Made by a program: the position numbers and the translations under genes. From positions 1,925,714 through 1,989,713 of the forward strand of contig WYCW01000001.1 in assembly GCA_011392765.1 (NCBI GenBank): DNA of 64,000 nt. The letters are read 5' to 3'. Source of the DNA: Candidatus Thiosymbion ectosymbiont of Catanema sp. Cochon2018. GTDB taxonomy: Bacteria; Pseudomonadota; Gammaproteobacteria; Chromatiales; Chromatiaceae. The notes under the pieces are model-generated. The model was not told the DNA's origin and did no database searches. It saw only the letters and a list, made by a program, of their open reading frames with translations. Positions 57,198-64,000 of the stretch are shown here, one piece after another (positions within the stretch are counted from its first letter, which is position 1; every line of letters begins with the position of its first letter).

Positions 57198-58190
57198 ATG
57201 AACGTTGCCGGAATTGATGTCAGCGCCAAAACCGTTACCTTGGTCATCAGCCGCGATGAGCGCACCGGAAAACCCCGCGAGTTCAAGAATACCCCAGCCG
57301 GTCATGCGACCTTGCGCAACCGCTTGCGTAAGGCACACGTGAGCCGCGTCTGCCTGGAGGCCACCGGCCTCTATCACCTCGACCTAGCCCTGGCCCTGGA
57401 GGACGCCGGGCTACCCCTCATGGTAATCAACCCCAAGGCCGCCAAACGCTTCGCGGAGGCCTTCCAGACCCGCACCAAGACCGATGCCGTCGATGCCGCA
57501 GTCCTGGCCCAGTTCGCCCTGCGCATGCCCTTCACACCCTGGCAGCGCCCCGATGACTTGGCCCTGGCTATCCGCGCCTGCGCACGCCGCATCGCCGCCC
57601 TCGACAAGCTCCGGACCCAAACCAAGAACCAGCTCCATGCGGCCCAACTGACCGCCATGACGCCGGATTTCCTCATCGCTAGCCTGCAGCAGACCGTTGC
57701 CTTCCTGGATGACCACATCGAACACCTGCGCCAACAGGCCCGCGACCTCATCGCCACGAATGAGGCGCGCCGGCACGCCTTCGACCTGCTGATCACCGTC
57801 ACCGGCATTGCCGATGCCAGTGCCATCCAACTCCTCGGCGAGCTGTTGGTCTTGCCCGATGACATGCAGGCCAAACAATGGGTTGCCATGGCCGGCCTCG
57901 ATCCCCGACAACACCAGTCCGGCTCCAGCATCGACAAGAAGCCACGCATCTCCAATGCCGGCAACCGCTACCTGCGCCTGGCCCTTTACATGCCCGCTCT
58001 CAGCGCCGCACGCCATGATCCCAACGTCAGGGCCTATTACCGCCACCTCATCGAGGATCGCGGCCTCAAAAAGCTCCAGGCCCTCTGTGCCGTCATGCGT
58101 AAGCTCCTGCTCGCCATCCATGCCATGCTCAAGACTCAGAACCCCTTCGACAGCAGCCGCTTCTATACCCCCACCGAAACGGCTGCCTGA
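57198..58190 (+). CDS. IS110 family transposase
   Basis: A 330-residue DEDD-type recombinase. The RuvC-like N-terminal domain has acids at Asp7 (VAGIDVSAKT), Glu54 (VCLEATGLYH), Asp96 and Asp99 (TKTDAVDAAVLAQF). A coiled coil spans about 125-185 (IAALDKLRTQTKNQLHAAQL). The C-terminal PF02371-type domain has TVTGIADASAIQLLGEL and AMAGLDPRQHQSGSSIDKK, with the conserved Ser near the end, and NAGNRYLRLALYMPAL. The gene is intact. It works with a bridge RNA to insert at chosen sites, here apparently within a palindromic repeat. Confidence 0.93.
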   Translation: MNVAGIDVSAKTVTLVISRDERTGKPREFKNTPAGHATLRNRLRKAHVSRVCLEATGLYHLDLALALEDAGLPLMVINPKAAKRFAEAFQTRTKTDAVDAAVLAQFALRMPFTPWQRPDDLALAIRACARRIAALDKLRTQTKNQLHAAQLTAMTPDFLIASLQQTVAFLDDHIEHLRQQARDLIATNEARRHAFDLLITVTGIADASAIQLLGELLVLPDDMQAKQWVAMAGLDPRQHQSGSSIDKKPRISNAGNRYLRLALYMPALSAARHDPNVRAYYRHLIEDRGLKKLQALCAVMRKLLLAIHAMLKTQNPFDSSRFYTPTETAA

Positions 58191-58277
58191 TAAATCTGAT
58201 TTATGTGCATAAGGTGAATCTTTGGGAATCAGGAGCTAAATTGGACTTGCATCGGAACAGAGTATCTACGAAAAATC

Positions 58278-58407
58278 AATGGCTTAGTTTTTAGACAGCC
58301 TCTTAGCAGTCCGGAATCCATAAAGAGCCTTATCTTTTTTAAAGACTATTGGCAGAGAACCATTAACGGGAAAAAGGAAAGTTTCTGAAATAGAAGTGGC
58401 GATCGCA
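58278..58407. repeat. Right half of G3 followed by inverted 24-bp motif
   Basis: ATGGCTTAGTTTTTAGACAG CCTCTTAG is the G3 right end (to 58306); GCAGTCCGGAATCCATAAAG AGCC (58306-58329) is the inverted 24-bp motif. The rest is the leader of the ATPase gene. Confidence 0.65.
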
Positions 58408-59769
58408 ATGAAATTCACTTTCAAGAATATCGGGTACATCGACCATGGTGAGGTAACGCTTGGGGATCTCACGGTTATTTGTGGTCGCAATAACGTCGGT
58501 AAGACCTATTTGAGTTACACCATCTACGGTTTTCTAAAATACCTCCGGCAGGTTGCTGGAATCCGGCTTGACCAGAAATCCCTGGACCAGCTCTATGAGA
58601 AAGGCGTTTGTAGCGTCGATTTGCGGCGCTACGCTCAGGATGTGACGAAGATCTTGGCGCGCGCTGGTAAAAACTTCTCGCGTGGTCTCCCTCGCTTTTT
58701 CAACACGACGGACGAATACTTCACCCACTCGACCGTCGGGTTGGAAATCGAAGATTATGCCTTCGTCTCGGATTCCGAATTCAAGGGCGGAGTGAAATTC
58801 AGCGGTAAGGAGATGATTCGACTCGCCAAGGAGAAAGGCGCGGATATATTGGATGTGGTTCTCCAATCCGACAGCAGCAGCACCATCCCGAAGGAAATTC
58901 TCCAAGATATTCTTTCTGAGCACATTGCAGACGCATTATTCGATACACTAATACCAACTCCATTCGTCGTAACCTCCGAGCGTACAGGGATTTCCCTCTT
59001 CTATAAAGAACTTGACTACAGCAAGAGTGCGCTGCTCGATCATCTCGCCGATTCGGAGAAGCTAAACCCCATCGCACTCCTGAACACTCTGCGGTCACGC
59101 TATGCGGAGCCGATAAAGGATAATATCGACGTGGTACGAGATTATGATTCTCTCTGTAAGCGCAAGAGCTATTTTCGAGATGACGACCAACAAGATTCCG
59201 GGGTGGTCGATGCATTACTGAAATTGACCGACGGCTCATTCAAGAGCATGAATAAACAGGTTATCTATGCGCCGCGTAAGGAACGTGGACGAGACAAGGT
59301 GACCTTGCCTATCTATATGGCTTCTTCGTCCATCAAGTCCCTTTTTCTCATGGACTTCTACATTCGGCATCTGGCCCAAGACGGAGATATCCTGATAATT
59401 GACGAACCGGAGCTGAATCTTCATCCTGATAACCAACGGCACATGGCTTGCCTGTTGGCACGTATGGTCAATTGTGGGGTGCGGGTTCTCATCACGACTC
59501 ACAGTGATTTCCTGGTTCGGGAGATCAATAACCTGATTATGTTGAGTAGTTCCATATCGGGTAAGGAAGCACTCATGGATAGATATAAAATCTCAGAGGA
59601 TGATATTCTGCGCCCGGAAAAAGTGCGTGCTTACACGGTTTCGAGTCGGCATCGAATCGAAGCCTTCAATGTAGATGAGCGTGGCGTAGATTTCAACTTA
59701 TTCGATGAGCTTATCGACGAGGCGAATGCCTTGTCCGATGAGATCTACTACGCCATGGAAGATGGGTAA
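58408..59769 (+). CDS. AAA family ATPase (OLD/AAA_15-like)
   Basis: A 453-residue SMC/ABC-like ATPase (MKFTFKNIGYIDHGEVTLGD). Walker A is GRNNVGKT at 26-33, a signature-like SSSIKSL near 306, Walker B DILIIDEPELNLH at 327-339 and switch TTHSD near 363. A central insert (about 60-280) lacks a TOPRIM domain, unlike GajA/OLD. The stop overlaps the next gene's ATG (TAATG), so the two are co-translated. ATPase plus small nuclease-like partner is the build of many two-gene anti-phage systems; function is inferred from this. GTG at 58396 is an alternative start. The C-terminal third is acidic and helical. Confidence 0.82.
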   Translation: MKFTFKNIGYIDHGEVTLGDLTVICGRNNVGKTYLSYTIYGFLKYLRQVAGIRLDQKSLDQLYEKGVCSVDLRRYAQDVTKILARAGKNFSRGLPRFFNTTDEYFTHSTVGLEIEDYAFVSDSEFKGGVKFSGKEMIRLAKEKGADILDVVLQSDSSSTIPKEILQDILSEHIADALFDTLIPTPFVVTSERTGISLFYKELDYSKSALLDHLADSEKLNPIALLNTLRSRYAEPIKDNIDVVRDYDSLCKRKSYFRDDDQQDSGVVDALLKLTDGSFKSMNKQVIYAPRKERGRDKVTLPIYMASSSIKSLFLMDFYIRHLAQDGDILIIDEPELNLHPDNQRHMACLLARMVNCGVRVLITTHSDFLVREINNLIMLSSSISGKEALMDRYKISEDDILRPEKVRAYTVSSRHRIEAFNVDERGVDFNLFDELIDEANALSDEIYYAMEDG

Positions 59770-60362
59770 TGATAGATACGCTAAAGACTCTAAAGAAGAT
59801 CCTCAACAATGAGATCTTGTTACCCCCACCCAATGTCGACGGGAACCTCAGGGTGAAGGAGTGTGCCCGGGAGGCAAAAATCAAAACGCTCGACATTTCC
59901 GGCGTCCCGGCAGACAGTGTTGCTTTTACGCTCGATCATATACCGAACAATCGAAGCCGAAGAGTCTGTTTCAAGCAATTGTCCTGTTACTTGGACCCGA
60001 CACATAAGTTCGTAAATAAGAGGTGCGACCTCGTCATCGTCAGTCGCTTCAAACGGAGATGGCGCGTTCTGATATTGGATCTCAAATCCGATAAACCGAG
60101 GCTCAGGGAAACAGAAGTCCAATTGAAGAACTCCGAGGCGTTTGTGGCTTATACCCTGTCGTTGATTGCCACCCACTACCCGGACGATACGGTTTTTGAC
60201 CCATGTTTCGAACTCGTGATCGTCACCACGAGAACGAAGAAGGGCCATGTTTATAGGCCGAACGATGCGCGATTCGAGAGAGGGCCTTTTCGCGAGGTAA
60301 ACCCAATACGATACCAGAAGGGTCAAGCAAAGATCCATTTCGGTAAACTGATCGGCCTTTGA
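59769..60362 (+). CDS. Putative PD-(D/E)xK-like nuclease partner
   Basis: A 197-residue protein (MIDTLKTLKKILNNEILLPP...). The central stretch NKRCDLVIVSRFKRRWRVLI then LDLKSDKP gives Asp, a strand, then D-x-K, the spacing and hydrophobic pattern of the PD-(D/E)xK nuclease core. A helix (VQLKNSEAFVAYTLSLIATH) follows, as that fold requires, then FELVIVTTRTKKG and a basic C-terminus. No named family recognised. Its one-base overlap with the ATPase implies a fixed pairing. Could also be a nuclease-fold protein without activity. Confidence 0.55.
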   Translation: MIDTLKTLKKILNNEILLPPPNVDGNLRVKECAREAKIKTLDISGVPADSVAFTLDHIPNNRSRRVCFKQLSCYLDPTHKFVNKRCDLVIVSRFKRRWRVLILDLKSDKPRLRETEVQLKNSEAFVAYTLSLIATHYPDDTVFDPCFELVIVTTRTKKGHVYRPNDARFERGPFREVNPIRYQKGQAKIHFGKLIGL

Positions 60363-60396
60363 TTTCGCCAATACCCGGAGATCCAAGTATTTTTCG

Positions 60397-60477
60397 ACGA
60401 GGTGCAAAACCGATTCAACAGTAGTTAAAGTAGCCAAGGCGCTAGGATTCAAGCTGACAGTCCAACCCACGGTTTAA
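60397..60477 (+). pseudogene. HTH antitoxin C-terminal remnant
   Basis: The frame reads TDSTVVKVAKALGFKLTVQP then TV and stop. This is the characteristic end of HigA/YnaE-type XRE antitoxins (xxL.KVAKALG.KLTVQP). The DNA-binding part upstream is missing. An attC-like dyad begins 7 bases after the stop, so it is the last trace of a cassette. Confidence 0.55.
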
Positions 60478-60483
60478 ATCTTG

Positions 60484-60580
60484 CGCTAACAAAACCATCC
60501 AGCAGACGCGCCAAAGGCGCGCACCGCTGATGGTTGCCGGTAAGCGGCGCGTCCATGCGCCGCTTAATCGAGGGTTACGT
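60484..60580 (+). other. attC-like dyad with GCGGCGC hairpin
   Basis: CGCTAACAAAACCATC followed by CAGCAGACGCGCC-AAA-GGCGCGCACCGCTG and GATGGTT, then TAAGCGGCGCGTCC...GCGCCGCTTA and GGGTTACG. The first dyad has attC shape though the boxes deviate from consensus. 60581-60690 has no gene. Confidence 0.5.
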
Positions 60581-60698
60581 TTGGCTACCACTAGCGATAG
60601 TCGAAGGGTTTACATTGTTTGCTGGATCTCTATATGTCGCATGTAGCGTACCAGATTGGAGATTGATGGCCGCTACTCTAAAAAGACATCTCGCCAGA

Positions 60699-60727
60699 AG
60701 TACGCTATACTGTACAAAATTGAGTAC
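60699..60727 (+). promoter_or_regulatory. Promoter/operator of the Phd-RelE pair
   Basis: GTAC occurs three times (AGTACGC, TGTACAA, AGTACGT) around a TATACT -10 box at 60706-60711. Repeated GTAC half-sites over the promoter fit autorepression by a Phd/YefM antitoxin. GAGGTGAG before the ATG is the ribosome site. Confidence 0.5.
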
Positions 60728-60743
60728 GTTTTTGAGGTGAGAT

Positions 60744-61025
60744 ATGCATCATCCAATCATTGATCAAGACATTCGTCCAATGTCCGAATTTCGGTCAGGA
60801 GTTGCATCATTCATCAAGCAAGTCCATGAAACTAAAAGACCTTTAGTAATTACACAGCATGGTAAAGGTGTAGGTGTTCTTCTTGATGTGGCTGAATATG
60901 AAGCAATGTGGGAAAAAATTGAATTACTTGAAGACATTCAAACAGCTATTGTGCAATTGAATGAGGGGAACGGTGTTGAGCATCATAACGCAAAGAAAAT
61001 GATATTAGCCAGGTTGAATAAATGA
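60744..61025 (+). CDS. Phd/YefM family antitoxin
   Basis: A 93-residue protein. The N-terminal Phd fold shows IRPMSEFRSGVASFIKQVHE, RPLVITQHGKGVGVLLDVAE and YEAMWEKIELLEDI; the C-terminal helix (GNGVEHHNAKKMILARLNK) would bind the toxin. The start codon of the toxin overlaps its stop (ATGA). AT-rich compared with the core genes. Phd/RelE pairs are among the most frequent toxin-antitoxin modules in sedentary integrons, where they stabilise the array. Confidence 0.92.
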   Translation: MHHPIIDQDIRPMSEFRSGVASFIKQVHETKRPLVITQHGKGVGVLLDVAEYEAMWEKIELLEDIQTAIVQLNEGNGVEHHNAKKMILARLNK

Positions 61026-61318
61026 GTATAACTTGGTCTCCACTAGCTATAGATAGAGTATCTGAAATTGCTGAATATATTGCACAAGATAAACCAAGAG
61101 CCGCTGAAAAATGGGTAGATAAAATATTTACTCTGGTTGAAAGATTGGATGAATTTCCTGAAAGTGGGCGTGTAGTGCCTGAAATCAAGAACAAGGCTTT
61201 CCGTGAAATTATAAGTGGCAATTATCGAATTATATATAAATATGAAAATGCTGAGGTAATAATACTCACCGTGCGACATGGTAAACAAATACTTCCTATT
61301 GAAGAAATTAAAGCATAA
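61022..61318 (+). CDS. RelE/ParE family toxin
   Basis: A 98-residue toxin: MSITWSPLAIDRVSEIAEYI, then AAEKWVDKIFTLVERLDEFP, ESGRVVPEI, FREIISGNYRIIYKY and ILTVRHGKQILPIEEI. This is the RelE/ParE fold with the conserved (Y)RIIY strand and the terminal VRHG...L. Members act as ribosome-dependent RNases or gyrase poisons; sequence suggests the ParE-RelE group without deciding which. Complete and coupled to its antitoxin. Confidence 0.92.
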   Translation: MSITWSPLAIDRVSEIAEYIAQDKPRAAEKWVDKIFTLVERLDEFPESGRVVPEIKNKAFREIISGNYRIIYKYENAEVIILTVRHGKQILPIEEIKA

Positions 61319-61656
61319 TCGGGTAAGGGCGGGTGTCTAACCCGCCCTCCCCACACCACCCGGCATGCGGGTCCGCACCGGGCGATTCACCGTCGCGGGG
61401 CAAGTGTTGAGCGAGAGCCTGTCAGGCGTAACCCTTTATAAAAAGGCCCCCCACTTTGTTTACTGATGAACCGCGGCGTGCCCATCACTTTTAGAATGCG
61501 GCGGCAACCTTACCCGGATACCGACCGAAATCCGCGGTGCTTGACCTGACCGCAGGGTTGACCCTAGCCTACTGGCCCGCCGCCGCTATGGATTTAAGCA
61601 ATGCGCTGTCTTTACCAAAAAGGACGTCCATTTTATTTGGTAGCCACAGGGCTCTA
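61319..61656. other. Intergenic: group II-like fragment and family C remnant
   Basis: 61323-61385 (minus strand GGTGCGGACCCGCATGCCGG then GTGGTGTGGGGAGGGCGGG) resembles sequence found at the 3' part of bacterial group II introns; no reverse transcriptase gene is present. 61490-61610 is a degenerate family-C sequence (GCGGCGGCAACCTTACCC... CCCGCCGCCGCTATGGATT). No gene. Confidence 0.35.
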
Positions 61657-62101
61657 AGGAACTAGATGGAAGTTCGCCGTAGTTGTTGGCTGGAGAGATC
61701 GAGGCAAAAGTCGTCCCTAGACCTTAACCCATTGTTTTTGAATGCGTTGATGGAGATATTCATGAATTCGACAAAGAAGCAAGAGTGTGGTATATAAGGC
61801 GAGTCGACGTACTTAAACATGGCGATTTGCCGTCTACTACCTGATAAGCGGCGCGTCCCTGCGCCGCTTATTGGGGAGCTAACCAGCACGTGCAATCTAA
61901 AACGTATTACCAAACGGAAAGCACACAGAAACCTGCCCGGCGGCGTTTTGATACCCCAACCGTTTCAGACACCAAAACAGGCAATCGCCTAACAACAACG
62001 TCAGTGCAACAGGAGACGCGCCGCCTATCAAGACGCTGAACGCAGACAAACCTCCCTTGCCCCCGTCCATGGGGGCAAGGGAGGTTGCTGGTTAGCTCCC
62101 C
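61657..62101 (+). repeat. Inverted copy of the 12237-12675 block
   Basis: In reverse orientation it matches 12237-12675 along its length: broken frames (AATTCATGAATATCTCCAT on the minus strand), the GCGGCGC hairpin at 61841-61872, and then the 229-bp element. This inverted pair brackets about 49 kb of chromosome. Confidence 0.8.
61873..62101 (+). repeat. 229-bp cassette-junction element, copy C
   Basis: GGGGAGCTAACCAGC at the left, GCTGGTTAGCTCCCC at the right, next to ATTAGGC (62102-62108). Nearly identical to copy B, opposite orientation. Same internal CCTCCCTTGCCCCC hairpin. Confidence 0.8.
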
Positions 62102-62108
62102 ATTAGGC

Positions 62109-62155
62109 GTTCAACGCCCGGCGTCTGGCTGTTTTCTTCAACAGGGCGTTGGAGA
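62109..62155 (+). other. Short attC-like dyad
   Basis: GTTCAAC-GCCC ... GGGC-GTTGGAG with an inner CTGTT/AACAG stem, directly after ATTAGGC and directly before the next gene. It may be a compact attC or a structured leader. Confidence 0.35.
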
Positions 62156-62161
62156 GACGAA

Positions 62162-62404
62162 ATGAAGAGCATTGACGATCCTGAGTTCATACTGCTGGAA
62201 AAAGCGCGGGAAATAAAAAAACGGATTAGAAACTCCGAGGAGATAGACGAGTTGGTCAAATTGGCCGAAGGAATAGTCGATCAAAATTTCAAGGGGGCGT
62301 TACTTTACATCATGACGGCCATTGATCGTACCGAAATAAAAGACAGTGATATTTATCGGGAAATGTTCCAAAAAATCATAGAGAGGAGAAGCCAAAAAGA
62401 CTAG
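62162..62404 (+). CDS. Small helical cassette protein
   Basis: An 80-residue charged protein (MKSIDDPEFILLEKAREIKK ... MFQKIIERRSQKD), almost entirely helical by composition. GGAGAG lies 6 bases before the ATG. It is followed after 62 bases by a clear attC, so it is a genuine cassette gene. No family recognised; no membrane segment or catalytic motif visible. Confidence 0.6.
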   Translation: MKSIDDPEFILLEKAREIKKRIRNSEEIDELVKLAEGIVDQNFKGALLYIMTAIDRTEIKDSDIYREMFQKIIERRSQKD

Positions 62405-62466
62405 AGCGGGGAAAAGCGGGAAAAGGGGTCGAGCTCAATTGATGGGTCGTTTATCGCGGCTCATTC

Positions 62467-62570
62467 GCCTAACATTCGGCTGCAGGCGACCCAATGCCGC
62501 GGTCCGGCTTCTCAGCAACTTTCAAGCTCAGTGCCACGCGGCATTGGGCGCCTGAGCCCAAACGTTAGCC
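62467..62570 (+). other. attC site, 104 bp
   Basis: Boxes GCCTAAC (62467-62473) and GTTAGCC (62564-62570) enclose CGACCCAATGCCGCGG ... CCACGCGGCATTGGGCGCC. Almost identical to the site at 63455 and, in reverse, to those at 9791 and 10505, so both arrays share one attC type. Confidence 0.88.
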
Positions 62571-62637
62571 CTTTTGCATGTGTCATAGTCATTCGTATGA
62601 TAGGCACTCTGGTAGCAACAGAAAAGGCGGTTCTCGT

Positions 62638-63396
62638 ATGGCTCTCTCACCTGAAGCGGCGAAGGTATTGGCGCAGATCATCACGCTTGGGACCAGTGAT
62701 GATTTGTCGGAACAGGAGGACGCTTGTTTCAGCCCTGGGTACGACCACCTATGCTTATTGTCCGGACTATTGGCAAACGAACCAAGAGAGGAGGAACTCC
62801 AACAATTCCTCGCAAAGCATCCCCATTTCCTCCTGGGTTTGCTTGGGTCGAATGACGCAGGGGACTTAGCGTATCTGATAAAACCGCATGTTGGTACCAA
62901 GCATAAAGCGGACTTTGGGTTGCTAATGACATCGCAGGCGGGAGCGCGGTTAACATTGGTTGAAATAGAGCCTTCCGTAGCCAATTTGTTCACTCGAAAC
63001 GGCACGCCAGCGAAGCGCCTTCAAACGGCGTTGGGCCAAATTCTTGATTGGCAGCAATGGATTTCGGAGCATCGGAGTTCATACATTAGAGACATCATTG
63101 ACCTTGCTAAAAGTCTTCCTGAATACAACAAGGAGCATGTGCTATCGGAACCAGGAAGGGGCTATCGTTTCACGACCCCAGAAGACATAGAGGAACTGTG
63201 GCGTATTTTCGGCAGCTACGAAGACCCTCGTATCCGATACATCATTGTCATTGGTCGCTGGTCTTCACTTTCAAAAGAGCATCAGAAACGCCTGCTTAGC
63301 TTTAACCGCGAGCATAGCGCAAGCCAAATAGTCTACACTTATGAGCAGGTTGGTCGTCAAGCGAACTCTAGACCTCTAATTCTGGATGGTGGTTAG
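62638..63396 (+). CDS. Shedu-like (DUF4263) nuclease
   Basis: A 252-residue protein. The start MALSPEAAKVLAQIITLGTS is used; the frame upstream crosses the attC. EEELQQFLAKHPHFLLGLLG is the typical helix before the nuclease core. Then come KHKADFGLL (Asp92), the strand LTLVEIEPS with Glu109 and Glu111, and RLQTALGQILDWQQWI with the Gln helix. This is the Shedu SduA/DUF4263 version of a PD-(D/E)xK domain, although the usual Lys of ExK is Glu here. Shedu is a single-gene anti-phage system that nicks DNA. The gene lies between two attC sites, an integron-borne defence cassette. Confidence 0.82.
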   Translation: MALSPEAAKVLAQIITLGTSDDLSEQEDACFSPGYDHLCLLSGLLANEPREEELQQFLAKHPHFLLGLLGSNDAGDLAYLIKPHVGTKHKADFGLLMTSQAGARLTLVEIEPSVANLFTRNGTPAKRLQTALGQILDWQQWISEHRSSYIRDIIDLAKSLPEYNKEHVLSEPGRGYRFTTPEDIEELWRIFGSYEDPRIRYIIVIGRWSSLSKEHQKRLLSFNREHSASQIVYTYEQVGRQANSRPLILDGG

Positions 63397-63454
63397 GTAT
63401 GAAAGGGGAAAAGGGGCCAGGCTCAATTGATGGGTCGTTTTTCATAGCTCATTC

Positions 63455-63558
63455 GCCTAACATTCGGCTGCAAGCGACCCAATGCCGCAGTCCGGCTCCT
63501 CAGCAACTTTCAAGCTCAGTGCCACGCGGCATTGGGTGCCTGAGCCCAAGCGTTAGGC
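63455..63558 (+). other. attC site, 104 bp
   Basis: Boxes GCCTAAC (63455-63461) and GTTAGGC (63552-63558) with the same dyad as the site at 62467. It closes the Shedu-like cassette and opens the next one. Confidence 0.9.
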
Positions 63559-63610
63559 CAGCCTATGAGCTTGATATTTATCTTTCATTTTTGTAAAGGA
63601 AAAAGAGCAA

Positions 63611-63898
63611 GTGACGCAACGCATCATACAACGGATAAGAGGAAAGATTCGACTTGGACAATATGATATGACAGTACATGCAATGGAGGAGATGGCAGAA
63701 GACAATCTGGACATTCTTGACGTTGAACATGCAATATTGAATGGGCAAATTACCAGTAGCAAAAAAGATGATCGGGGAGGAACGAAATACGTCATTCACG
63801 GAATATCTGCAGATGAGCATACAGAAATTGGAGTTGTTGGCCGGTTTAAAGAAATCGGTCGTTATTTAATCATCACCGTATATGAAATCTTCGACTGA
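63611..63898 (+). CDS. DUF4258 domain protein (probable toxin)
   Basis: A 95-residue protein with a GTG start after AGGAAAAAGAGCAA. DUF4258 features are YDMTVHAMEEMAEDNLDILD, VEHAILNGQI, KYVIHGISADEHTEIGVVGR and IITVYEIFD. The fold is related to RelE/BrnT-like RNases. The next gene starts 12 bases downstream and encodes a YgiT-type zinc-finger protein, the usual antitoxin partner, so the pair is a probable type II toxin-antitoxin module carried as a cassette. Confidence 0.85.
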   Translation: MTQRIIQRIRGKIRLGQYDMTVHAMEEMAEDNLDILDVEHAILNGQITSSKKDDRGGTKYVIHGISADEHTEIGVVGRFKEIGRYLIITVYEIFD

Positions 63899-63910
63899 AA
63901 GGTGACTATT

Positions 63911-64000
63911 ATGTTCAATTATAAATGTGAGTATTGCGAAGGAACGGTTAAAGCAAAGACCGTAAAGCGAGAAGCATTCAAGCACAAAAAGCAATTCGTA
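63911..64000 (+). CDS. YgiT-type zinc-finger antitoxin, 5' part
   Basis: The frame MFNYKCEYCEGTVKAKTVKR runs to the window edge. CxxC near the start with EGTV and a basic stretch is the MqsA/YgiT N-terminal zinc ribbon. In this family a C-terminal helix-turn-helix normally follows and binds the operon promoter. Only 30 residues are visible. Confidence 0.8.
   Translation, partial: MFNYKCEYCEGTVKAKTVKREAFKHKKQFV

Larger units (their letters stand above)
56942..58277 (+). mobile_element. IS110-family insertion sequence inside element G3
   Basis: The transposase gene plus flanking non-coding DNA separates the two halves of a G element. Its left part (TTAGAGGCTGTCTAAAAACC, GTAGGGTGGGC palindrome) ends about 56941, and its right part (AATCAATGGCTTAGTTTTTA, GACAGCCTCTTAG) resumes about 58278. 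IS110 elements lack terminal inverted repeats and make no target duplication, which fits. Exact ends need comparison with an empty site. Confidence 0.75.

Overview
The window looks like a chromosome segment of a sulfur-oxidising, sulfur-storing gammaproteobacterium, probably in or near the Chromatiales. The evidence is the housekeeping order (crcB, DUF190, serS; asd then fimV), a Gly/Tyr-rich secreted protein of the sulfur-globule type next to an NRPS, a PPi-dependent phosphofructokinase beside a membrane pyrophosphatase (a pairing known from sulfur-oxidising and methanotrophic gammaproteobacteria), polyphosphate kinase and AceK. No rRNA or tRNA gene was recognised. Taxonomy is inferred from gene content only.

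Layout. 0-3 kb: end of a GlsB-like gene, two small coupled genes, a MazEF pair and a FIST-domain sensor. 3.3-9.0 kb: an AT-richer accessory island with a coiled-coil membrane protein, a SF1-helicase-like protein lacking its P-loop, a Uma2 protein and a fused AAA-DUF4435 (PARIS-like) ATPase. 9.1-12.5 kb: a minus-oriented integron-type cassette array without integrase (attC sites, truncated PIN toxin, SymE-like toxin, small membrane protein, HicB remnants). 13-29.5 kb: core genes acnA, a DUF29 gene, aceK, rraA, serS, a DUF190 gene, crcB, an MMPL/LolA-like/beta-barrel export cluster, rppH, an amgK-like kinase and uppP. 29.6-30.9 kb: palindromic repeats and a 173-bp tandem repeat. 30.9-40.6 kb: PPTase, sulfur-globule-like gene and a 2705-residue NRPS (C-VOC-FkbH-PCP-C-A with an embedded PilZ-PCP-TE). 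41-56.4 kb: ppk1, DUF779 plus aldehyde dehydrogenase, a truncated fimV, asd, a small gene with a decayed paralogue, pfp and hppA. 56.4-60.4 kb: an IS110 element inside a palindromic repeat, then a two-gene ATPase/nuclease-like module. 60.4-64 kb: a plus-oriented cassette array (Phd/RelE pair, Shedu-like nuclease, DUF4258/YgiT-type pair). The two arrays share attC sequences and a 229-bp element in inverted orientation, so they bracket the roughly 49-kb core.

The intergenic DNA is unusually rich in short palindromic, MITE-like elements. Several families begin and end with CTAG (or CTAA), abut each other through a shared CTAG, often sit on gene stop codons, and carry interchangeable inner stem-loops built from iterated 8-11 nt motifs.

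How genes may work together: the PPTase would activate the carrier domains of the NRPS, whose PilZ insertion could tie product formation to cyclic-di-GMP. Pfp and HppA would couple glycolytic/Calvin flux to pyrophosphate energy, with Ppk1 storing phosphate. The cassettes and the AT-rich island hold toxin-antitoxin and probable anti-phage functions.
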